Shown one piece after another: positions 36,138 through 42,350 of a stretch of 42,350 nt of DNA. Made by a program: the position numbers and the translations under genes. How positions within the stretch are numbered: position 1 is the stretch's first letter; each line of letters opens with the position of its first letter. The notes below the pieces were generated by a model, which worked only from the letters and a program-made list of their open reading frames with translations, did no database searches and had not been told where the DNA came from. Source of the stretch: a bacterium (GTDB lineage Bacteria; JAHJDO01); assembly GCA_018812485.1 (NCBI GenBank), contig JAHJDO010000017.1, positions 1-42,350 on the forward strand, in the 5' to 3' direction.

Positions 36138-36249
36138 ACAATATCAAATGACTAAAATACAAATGTTTAAAACAATGTTTTTGAATTTTGAAAATTTGAA
36201 TTTAAAATTTGTTTCGAGTTTTGGATTTAGAATTTTGGATTTTATTTAA
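36111..36249. repeat. AT-rich intergenic repeat with palindromic core
   Basis: The unit starts with two tandem gaagcac heptamers (36114-36127) plus a third imperfect copy, runs through an AT-rich stretch made of tttgaattttgaaa-like words and their reverse complements, and ends near tttggattttattt. Sequences with this layout recur between genes in many environmental bacterial genomes as I remember them, but no second copy was found in this window. It forms the end of the 581-aa gene and produces the spurious plus-strand frame 36046-36249. Confidence 0.45.
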
Positions 36250-36299
36250 GAAGACTGTGATGTAATACCTGAATTTAAAAGATGAAAGGAGAACAAAGA

Positions 36300-37604
36300 A
36301 TGCTAGACAAAAAAGCCCATGAGGCTACTGGAAGCAAACCGACAAGTGATAAGCCGGATGACGGCGTTACACTAAGAGTTCCCTACTCTTATTTTGGCGC
36401 AATGTATGATGAAGAAGAGGAAAAAGCAGTTCTTGTGGCAATGAAGCAGGACAGGCAGACAAAAGGACCTCATCTGGAAAAATTTCAGAAAGAGTTTGCA
36501 GTTATGTGCGGAGTAAAACATGCTCTTGCAGTCTCAAATTGTACTACTGCGATGCATGCAGCAACTCAGGCTTTTGGTATTAAAGAAGGAGATGAAGTAA
36601 TTATTACACCGAATACTTTTATTGCTACTTCTCTTGTGCTTTTAAAAGAAGGAGCAAAACCTGTATATTCAGATATTGATCCTAAAACATATAACATTGA
36701 CCCAAAACAGATAGAAGATAAGATAACTCCTAAAACAAAAGCGATTTACGTCGTTCATTATGGCGGGCAGATGTGTGATATGGATCCCATTATGGAGATA
36801 GCAAAAAAACATAATCTCTATGTTCTTGAAGACTGCGCTCATACACCCGGAGCAGAATACAAAGGAAGAAAAGCAGGAAATATCGGAGATATTGGATGTT
36901 TCAGTTTTCATTCTTTAAAAAACATGACTACACTAGGTGAGGGAGGCATGGTTACAACTAATAATGATGAAATAGCTGCAAGAGTAGCAAGGCTTCGCGC
37001 AATGAATACAGCAACATGGGACTTCCCTGAAGGGCAAAGTACATTCAGTTTTGCAGGATACACATTGACAAAAACAGGTATATCCGATTACTGGATTCCC
37101 TCGCATCATGATGTGATAGATGACAATGGAAAGTGGGGAAATAACTACAGAATGAATGAAACCCAGGCTGCAGTCGGGATATGTCAGCTCAAAAAGTTAA
37201 AAAAGATGAATGAAAAACGGAGGGAATTCGGGCGTTATATTAATGAAGCAATAAAAGATATTGAAGGCATAACTCCAGTATATGAAGACCCAAACTGTTA
37301 CCATGTTTATCATCTCTATACTCTTTGTGTTGAAGAAGAAATGGGCATAGAAAGAGATGCTTTTATACGTGTTCTTTACAGAGAGTATGGGATTCAACCA
37401 ATATTGCACTATCAGCCAACATATCACTATACCGGATTGAAAAAGCTGGGTTATCCTGATAAACTCTGTCCAATTGCAGAAAAATTCTTTTACAAAAGAG
37501 AACTAAATCTTCCCATACATCCGAGATTAACAAAGGAAGACTGTGATATAATGATTGAAGGAATTAAGAAAGCAGCAGAAAAAGCGCGAAGATGCAAGCG
37601 CTAG
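36300..37604 (+). CDS. DegT/DnrJ/EryC1/StrS aminotransferase
   Basis: A 434-aa PLP-dependent sugar aminotransferase. GSALAVSNCTTAMHAA-like, ITPNTFIATS, VLEDCAHTPGAEYKG and FSFHSLKNMTTLGEGG (Lys207 forms the internal aldimine) are diagnostic of the family. It transfers an amino group, usually from glutamate, to a keto-sugar; the family also includes dehydrating members. The frame opens at 36282, but AAAGGAG lies between that ATG and the one at 36300, which is therefore the start. Its TAG stop overlaps the stop of the convergent aldolase gene at CTAG (37601-37604). The substrate is unknown. Confidence 0.85.
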   Translation: MLDKKAHEATGSKPTSDKPDDGVTLRVPYSYFGAMYDEEEEKAVLVAMKQDRQTKGPHLEKFQKEFAVMCGVKHALAVSNCTTAMHAATQAFGIKEGDEVIITPNTFIATSLVLLKEGAKPVYSDIDPKTYNIDPKQIEDKITPKTKAIYVVHYGGQMCDMDPIMEIAKKHNLYVLEDCAHTPGAEYKGRKAGNIGDIGCFSFHSLKNMTTLGEGGMVTTNNDEIAARVARLRAMNTATWDFPEGQSTFSFAGYTLTKTGISDYWIPSHHDVIDDNGKWGNNYRMNETQAAVGICQLKKLKKMNEKRREFGRYINEAIKDIEGITPVYEDPNCYHVYHLYTLCVEEEMGIERDAFIRVLYREYGIQPILHYQPTYHYTGLKKLGYPDKLCPIAEKFFYKRELNLPIHPRLTKEDCDIMIEGIKKAAEKARRCKR

Positions 37605-38386
37605 CGAAGCAATTTCGAGACAGAATCAAATTCTCTTTTTATCCCACTAAATCCCTTAGCCAGTAAAATAACAGCTGCGCCCCAGCAGAGAAATCTAGCC
37701 CCTTTCTCCAGAAACTTCTCAGCAGATTCAGCATTATCAATAGTAATTCCCCAGTGTTTGCCATGCCTTTTTGCCGCATCAGCAACCTTGTCTATAACCT
37801 GCTGAAGCTCAGGATTATCAAAATCCAGAGGTCTGCCAAGACTCTGGGAAAGATCTGCAGGACCTACAAGTAATATATCTATCCCATTTACAGAGGCTAT
37901 ATCGTCAATTTTTTCTACTGCCTCTTTATCCTCTATTTGAACAACAATAAAAGTTTCTTCATTGGACTGCGTCATAAATTCCTTCATTGGCTGTAATGAA
38001 TGGTCAGTATGCGCTTCTATCCCATCCATTCCTCTGAGTCCTATTGGCGCAAATTTTGTATTTCGTACTGCCCATTCTGCTTCTTCTCTACTCATACAAT
38101 GCGGAACCATAATCCCGTTTGCACCGGATTCAATAGCTCGAAAATAGCTGAAGTATCCCGCTTTTCTGATTCTTACCATTGCATCAATATCTGTGGCACG
38201 ACAGGCAAGACTCATATTCCAAATATCGCTATCATTGAAGTCCTGATGTTCATGGTCAATCCAGATACAGTCATACCCAACTTTACCTATCAGCTCACAG
38301 ATTTTTGCTGATGGATATGGTGTTGGGCTGCCAACTAAAACTGGTTTATTCTGCCGAAGTTTTTTTAATACTCTACTTTGTCTCAT
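37601..38386 (-). CDS. HpcH/HpaI family aldolase, possibly 2-keto-3-deoxy-L-rhamnonate aldolase
   Basis: A 261-aa class II (divalent metal) aldolase that splits 2-keto-3-deoxy acids to pyruvate and an aldehyde. The IDHEHQ motif gives the base His47, Arg73 binds pyruvate, and the metal ligands are Glu152 (QIEDKEAV) and Asp178 (VGPADLSQSLG). E. coli RhmA/YfaU works on keto-deoxy-rhamnonate, which would fit the nearby rhamnose locus, but other keto-deoxy acids are possible. AAGGAG lies 5 bases before the ATG. It is the last gene of the second minus-strand operon, 25 bases after the aldo/keto reductase. Confidence 0.8.
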   Translation of the reverse strand: MRQSRVLKKLRQNKPVLVGSPTPYPSAKICELIGKVGYDCIWIDHEHQDFNDSDIWNMSLACRATDIDAMVRIRKAGYFSYFRAIESGANGIMVPHCMSREEAEWAVRNTKFAPIGLRGMDGIEAHTDHSLQPMKEFMTQSNEETFIVVQIEDKEAVEKIDDIASVNGIDILLVGPADLSQSLGRPLDFDNPELQQVIDKVADAAKRHGKHWGITIDNAESAEKFLEKGARFLCWGAAVILLAKGFSGIKREFDSVSKLLR

Positions 38387-38411
38387 ATTCGCTCCTTAAG
38401 TTTTTATAAAA

Positions 38412-39359
38412 TTATAACCATCCGTTATTTGTCCATTTCTTCATATCAATAAATGATTGGTCTGGATATTTTAATTTTTTTAATCTGTTCATAGTTTCTG
38501 AGCTTAGAGGTTCTGTATCTGCATTTTTAACTGCCTGATCAATATATTCCTTTTTATCCATTCCCAGAATGGTTGATGTTACTCCACTATTTGATAATAC
38601 AAACTTTATAGCCAAATCAGAGAGCGATTCAATTTTCCCATTTATGAAAGAATTATATTTCTCTATGTGCTTTACAATTGGATTTAATTCTGATGAAATT
38701 TGAAATCTTTTATCAGTAAGAATACCTTTCATAAGCGCTGACCTTACAATTATGCCTACACCCTGCCTTTTTGCCATAAAAATAACATTTTCTGTCTGTT
38801 GCTCAATTAGATTGTATGCTACCTGCAGAGCATCAAATACTTCTTTTTCCAGAGCTTCTTTTGGCATATCAATACCATAAGTGGATGCACCAATTAATTT
38901 TACCTTCCCCTGCTTTTTAAACTTATATAAAGCATTTAAAACATCGCTACAATAGAGTTTTTTATCAGCTTCATGTATTTGCAATATATCAATATAATCT
39001 GTTTTTAATAACTTCAGGCTTTTATTGATACTATTATTAATTTTCTTTTCAATTACTGATTTTGAAGGAAGCATACCATTTTCTAGAATCAACGCTAATT
39101 TTGTTCCAATTATTACACTGTGCCTTTTACCTTTTAATGCCTTACCTAGGATTTCTTCACTCCTGCCATATGCAGGGGCTGTATCAAAGAAATTTATTCC
39201 CTTATTTATAGCATAATCTACAAGTCCGGATGTTTCTTTCTCCAACAATATACATGACTTACCATTAATTTTTATCCCATATTCACACCCAATAGAGGCA
39301 CATCCAAATCCTATCCTAGATATTTTAATTCCCGTATTCCCAATCTCTTTTAATTGCAT
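38412..39359 (-). CDS. Aldo/keto reductase
   Basis: A 315-aa NADPH-dependent aldo/keto reductase. The catalytic tetrad is visible: Asp59 and Tyr64 (FFDTAPAYGRSEE), Lys87 (IGTKL) and His129 (DILQIHEAD). The start GCASIG and the TIM-barrel pattern are normal; the length is standard. Family members reduce aldehydes and sugars; here it might act on lactaldehyde, a sugar or a keto-glycoside. It sits between the UroD-like gene (10 bases) and the aldolase; the ribosome site is weak. Confidence 0.85.
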   Translation of the reverse strand: MQLKEIGNTGIKISRIGFGCASIGCEYGIKINGKSCILLEKETSGLVDYAINKGINFFDTAPAYGRSEEILGKALKGKRHSVIIGTKLALILENGMLPSKSVIEKKINNSINKSLKLLKTDYIDILQIHEADKKLYCSDVLNALYKFKKQGKVKLIGASTYGIDMPKEALEKEVFDALQVAYNLIEQQTENVIFMAKRQGVGIIVRSALMKGILTDKRFQISSELNPIVKHIEKYNSFINGKIESLSDLAIKFVLSNSGVTSTILGMDKKEYIDQAVKNADTEPLSSETMNRLKKLKYPDQSFIDMKKWTNNGWL

Positions 39360-39369
39360 ATTTTATACG

Positions 39370-40431
39370 TTACATTGACAAAGCAGTTTCATAAATTGCC
39401 ATGATATTTTCTACCGGAGTGTCAGGCTGAATTGCATGCGCAGGACAAACAATATATCCACCATCCTTACCAATAACCTTGATGACACGTTTAACCTCTT
39501 TCCGAACCATTGATGCAGTGCCTTGAGGAAGCAATTCTTGTTCGTCAATACCTCCATGAAAACACAATCTATTACCAAAGCGAGATTCTAGATTTTTTGC
39601 ATCCATTCCTGCTGCCTTAGGCTGAATCGGGTCTAAGATATCAAGACCCATTTCAATAAAATCTTCAATTACAGGGACAATACTCCCACATGAATGGTAA
39701 TAGGTTATTAATCCCATATCCTTAAACGGTCTGATAAGTTGTTTGCTATAAGGCTTGATATGTTTACGCCACAATTCGGGAGAAAGCATCATGCCTTTCT
39801 GCGTGCCGATATCGCCGCCACTTCCAATAATATCAATCTGACCATTAGAGGATTCAATAACCCGCATAGCCCGCTCTCTGTAAAATTCCATAGCATGACG
39901 AGAGATCGCTTCAGCAATGTCCGGACATTCGATTAAATCCATCAGAAACCTTTCCATACCTCGCATATACCACGGTGTTTCAAATGCCCCGCCGGCAAAA
40001 TACATTATTGCATAACGATTATCTTTATTTATCCGCGCGATTTCGTCCTTTAAATGAGAAAAGTCAAACCAGTCTACCTTTGGCCATGGATAATCCTCAA
40101 TTTCTTTTACAGTCGTTGCTTTGGCTAAAGGATGAAAAGCAATTTCATTATAGGTGCCAAATTCATTCTTAACCGGTTTCCAGACAATGCCCAGGAAATC
40201 CTTTCCTTGAGCACCTACCCCGGCTGCTCCGGTCATATCTTTCGGTCCAATAAAAGGTACTGCTACCCGACGGATATCAACTCCCAGTTTTCTGAGAAGT
40301 AGTTCATCATCTTCAATACCAAGGTGCTTCTTAACCATTGCATTTGTCTCAGGTGTAGCAATATAATCAATTGCCGGCCTGTCAGGACGTTGATGATTAA
40401 TAGCTTTTAAAATGCGCTCATATGGTTCCAT
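39370..40431 (-). CDS. UroD/MtaA-like methyltransferase family protein
   Basis: A 353-aa protein of the uroporphyrinogen decarboxylase superfamily, but of the branch resembling corrinoid methyltransferases MtaA/MtbA. His246 and Cys248 (YYHSCGS) with Cys329 (IVCPAH) are placed like the zinc ligands H-x-C-xn-C of that group. The open frame begins at GTG 40434, but GGAGG is best placed 7 bases before the ATG at 40431. The 3' end of the Gfo/Idh gene overlaps. Such proteins are frequent in sugar and aromatic clusters and have no settled reaction there. No corrinoid protein was found nearby. Confidence 0.7.
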   Translation of the reverse strand: MEPYERILKAINHQRPDRPAIDYIATPETNAMVKKHLGIEDDELLLRKLGVDIRRVAVPFIGPKDMTGAAGVGAQGKDFLGIVWKPVKNEFGTYNEIAFHPLAKATTVKEIEDYPWPKVDWFDFSHLKDEIARINKDNRYAIMYFAGGAFETPWYMRGMERFLMDLIECPDIAEAISRHAMEFYRERAMRVIESSNGQIDIIGSGGDIGTQKGMMLSPELWRKHIKPYSKQLIRPFKDMGLITYYHSCGSIVPVIEDFIEMGLDILDPIQPKAAGMDAKNLESRFGNRLCFHGGIDEQELLPQGTASMVRKEVKRVIKVIGKDGGYIVCPAHAIQPDTPVENIMAIYETALSM

Positions 40432-40433
40432 CA

Positions 40434-41363
40434 CTAAACCTCCAATAAGTTAACAACTCTGCCTTTCTCCTTCAGCGACAGCCTGCCAGCAATAACAATC
40501 TTTGCTATCTTCACTGTTTCATGCCAGTCAAAAGACGGCTTTCTGCTATCCAGCATTTTTATAAAAGCAGACAGCATATTTTTAAAAGATGAAAAAAAAT
40601 CAATACTATCAACTATTTCACTGTCTTTTTCCCCATAAAAGGCAAAATGAATATCAGACTTAATCTCCTTAAAAGTTTGTAATACAACATGTTTCCCATC
40701 TATATAGCATAGATGAACTATCTCCTTCCCCTCCTCTCCAATATTCTGCACTGATTTTATTCCGCCGCCCATAACTGCATAAATACCTTCAATAAGATGA
40801 ATGCCATATGTTCGCCAGTATTTAGGGGTGACTGCATTGGCAGTAAGAATTCTTCCAAGTTTTCCTTTCAATTTAAGGATAGAATTATCATAGCGTGTAC
40901 TTGAGCATGACATAATTAATTTCCCTTTTTCATAATATTGTATAAATTCCTTCAGATCTTCTGCATTATCAGTAAGGGGTTTATCAATTAATATAGGGAT
41001 ATCCTTTTCAATAAAGGGCTTTGCCATAGAGAGATGATTTTCTCCGTCATCACGTGCAAGTATCACTGCATCCACTTTACCAATCATATCAGTCATATTC
41101 TCTACTATATTTGGTATGAGGGAAGATTCTGCTACTTGCTGAGAAATCTTTCTGTCTTGGGTCCAGATGTGAGTTATCTGCGCATCTTTAATACACATTG
41201 TCTTTGGGTCCTGTTTACCAAGATACTCAGGTATAACAGGAAATGGACATTTAGCCATCTTTTTTTTATTATAGCCATTGAAGATAGCTGACCAGGAATA
41301 AGGATGTCCATTACCTGGACTCATTCCAATTATTCCGAGATTGTATGTTTGTTTCATTTGCAT
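40434..41363 (-). CDS. Gfo/Idh/MocA-like oxidoreductase
   Basis: A 309-aa NAD(P)-dependent oxidoreductase. The Rossmann start LGIIGMSPGNGHP (residues 9-21) departs from the usual GxGxxG spacing, and the mid-protein motif ILIDKPL (Asp127, Lys128, Pro129) supplies the catalytic lysine. The ending fits the C-terminal alpha/beta domain. Family enzymes oxidise or reduce cyclic polyols and sugars, or make keto-intermediates for glycosidases. The gene overlaps the SDR 3' end by ten bases and is followed by the UroD-like gene. The unusual start loop may mean altered cofactor binding. Confidence 0.7.
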   Translation of the reverse strand: MQMKQTYNLGIIGMSPGNGHPYSWSAIFNGYNKKKMAKCPFPVIPEYLGKQDPKTMCIKDAQITHIWTQDRKISQQVAESSLIPNIVENMTDMIGKVDAVILARDDGENHLSMAKPFIEKDIPILIDKPLTDNAEDLKEFIQYYEKGKLIMSCSSTRYDNSILKLKGKLGRILTANAVTPKYWRTYGIHLIEGIYAVMGGGIKSVQNIGEEGKEIVHLCYIDGKHVVLQTFKEIKSDIHFAFYGEKDSEIVDSIDFFSSFKNMLSAFIKMLDSRKPSFDWHETVKIAKIVIAGRLSLKEKGRVVNLLEV

Positions 41364-42139
41364 GTATATCCGCCATCTACTGGGATATTCGTTCCTGTAA
41401 TATATTGCGAGGCATCAGACGCAAGAAAGGCAATAATTCCCTTTAGATCCGTATCATTAGCCAAACGTCCCAAAAAGGTTCTATCGCTATACTGTTTAAC
41501 AAAAGCTTTCGGCATCTTGTCAGTTAAAAATCCGCCGGGAGCTATGCAATTGCATCTAACACTCTTACTGCCGTAATAACTGGCAATAAATCTTGTAAAA
41601 TTAATCATTCCTCCTTTATGAAAAAAATAGTCAGGATACCATCCGCTCATGTTTGTATTTTTATATATAGCTGCATCCGGGCCAATCATGCCCTGAATCG
41701 AGCCAATATTAATAATAGATCCTCCCTGCTGTTCTCCCATGACATCGCCGATTGCCCGCGTTATAATGAATAAACCTGTTGCATTTACCTTCATACTCTC
41801 GGCAAATAATGAGGCATCATCATGATAGCCTTTTTTCATTGGACGAAGGACTGCGTTATTAACTAAAATATCTATCCTCTTATTTTGTTTTAAGATTTTA
41901 TCTCTCAGGCTTAGAATAGATTTCTCATCGGATAAATCCAACTTCAAAGCAGCTACATCATAGCCATCTGCTCTATGTTCAGAGACCACTTTTTCTAAAG
42001 CTTCTAAATTTCGCGATGCCATATATACTTTTGCTTTTGCCTCAGCCAGAGCGGCCACAATCTGCCTGCCATATAATCCTGCCCCGCCTGTAACTACTGC
42101 AACTTTGCCTGTTAGATCAAAAAGTTCTTTGATACGCAT
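41354..42139 (-). CDS. SDR family oxidoreductase
   Basis: A 261-aa short-chain dehydrogenase. TGGAGLYG is the nucleotide loop at 17-24; Ser147, Tyr171 and Lys175 (Tyr-x3-Lys in YFFHK) are the catalytic residues, and the ending ASDASQYITGTNIPVDGG is standard. The long insertion before Tyr171 (AIYKNTNMSGWYPD) is less usual and may shape the substrate pocket. It could oxidise a sugar or sugar acid; the substrate is unknown. AAAGGAG lies before the ATG. It follows the partial aminotransferase by 12 bases. Confidence 0.8.
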   Translation of the reverse strand: MRIKELFDLTGKVAVVTGGAGLYGRQIVAALAEAKAKVYMASRNLEALEKVVSEHRADGYDVAALKLDLSDEKSILSLRDKILKQNKRIDILVNNAVLRPMKKGYHDDASLFAESMKVNATGLFIITRAIGDVMGEQQGGSIINIGSIQGMIGPDAAIYKNTNMSGWYPDYFFHKGGMINFTRFIASYYGSKSVRCNCIAPGGFLTDKMPKAFVKQYSDRTFLGRLANDTDLKGIIAFLASDASQYITGTNIPVDGGYTCK

Positions 42140-42151
42140 ATCTGTCTCCTT

Positions 42152-42350
42152 TTAGGTTAATCTTTTAAATCCAGTATGAGCAACTGGTCCTTTAAGTAAA
42201 TTGCAAGCATTATTCTTTTTAATGACTTTCTTTATTATCCCGAACACTTCATCTACACTATCTAGGTATTTTTTGATATGCTTTTCTTTATGACTGTAAG
42301 AGACATAAACAGCTTTGGAAGCTAGAAACCCCCGCTTTAGCATCTCTTGA
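42152..42350 (-). CDS. Partial class III aminotransferase (glutamate-1-semialdehyde aminomutase-like), C-terminus
   Basis: The last 65 codons of a gene that continues past the window edge. The reading frame is open to base 42350 (QEMLKRGFLASKAV), and the pattern EMLKRG, SHKEKHIKKYLDSVDEVFGIIKKV is the usual C-terminal end of GSA-type class III aminotransferases. No catalytic residue is visible. It is the most upstream known gene of the second minus-strand operon. Confidence 0.6.
   Translation of the reverse strand, partial: QEMLKRGFLASKAVYVSYSHKEKHIKKYLDSVDEVFGIIKKVIKKNNACNLLKGPVAHTGFKRLT

Noticed and set aside
36046-36249. 67-aa plus-strand frame overlapping the end of the 581-aa gene
   Set aside because: It runs into the intergenic repeat; such frames are typical by-products of that repeat.

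Overview
The window is AT-rich DNA from an uncultured-looking bacterium. The type II-style prepilin with a C-terminal H-x9-DG motif, large carbohydrate-active operons and a LamG glycosidase-like protein fit the PVC group (Lentisphaerota, Kiritimatiellota, Omnitrophota) better than other groups, but no ribosomal or other phylogenetic marker is present, so this is an inference. No tRNA, rRNA, CRISPR array, intact insertion sequence or transporter gene was seen. Every gap between genes is shorter than 260 bases.

Region 1 (188-5582, minus strand) is a compact housekeeping operon behind a good sigma70 promoter (5608-5636). It encodes accD, folC, a YjbQ/UPF0047 protein, an LhgO-like FAD oxidoreductase, a Lys/Glu-rich coiled-coil protein, an endonuclease III-related HhH protein and a TudS-like cysteine protein.

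Region 2 (5835-31489, minus strand) is a run of 17 closely spaced genes that may be one giant catabolic operon read from a promoter at 31520-31548. From 5' to 3' it holds a class III aminotransferase, a DeoR regulator, an SDR dehydrogenase, a RhaI-like TIM-barrel isomerase, a prepilin-like protein, a secreted 1233-aa LamG/TIM-barrel protein, a GH42 enzyme, a CocE-type esterase, a fused double amidohydrolase, a GH78 alpha-L-rhamnosidase, a separate pseudo-amidohydrolase plus active amidohydrolase pair, a truncated GNAT, a DUF3604 protein, a second RhaI-like isomerase, a GH106-like protein and rhamnulokinase. The theme is breakdown of rhamnose-containing, probably acylated or otherwise decorated glycosides: rhamnosidases release rhamnose, the isomerase makes rhamnulose and the kinase phosphorylates it. 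A rhamnulose-1-phosphate aldolase and a transporter are not in the window.

Region 3 (31732-37604, plus strand) is divergent: xylulokinase, a PocR-AraC regulator, an unrecognised 581-aa protein whose 3' end runs into an AT-rich intergenic repeat, and a DegT/DnrJ aminotransferase.

Region 4 (37601-42350, minus strand) is another operon, convergent with region 3 and running off the window: the tail of a class III aminotransferase, an SDR, a Gfo/Idh/MocA oxidoreductase, a UroD/MtaA-like protein, an aldo/keto reductase and an HpcH/HpaI aldolase. It could supply an oxidative (keto-deoxy acid) sugar route, but its substrate is not known.

The least ordinary feature is the amidohydrolase module. Two adjacent genes (one lacking the metal ligands, one keeping them) are mirrored, in the same order, by a single fused 538-aa gene a few kilobases upstream in the same operon.
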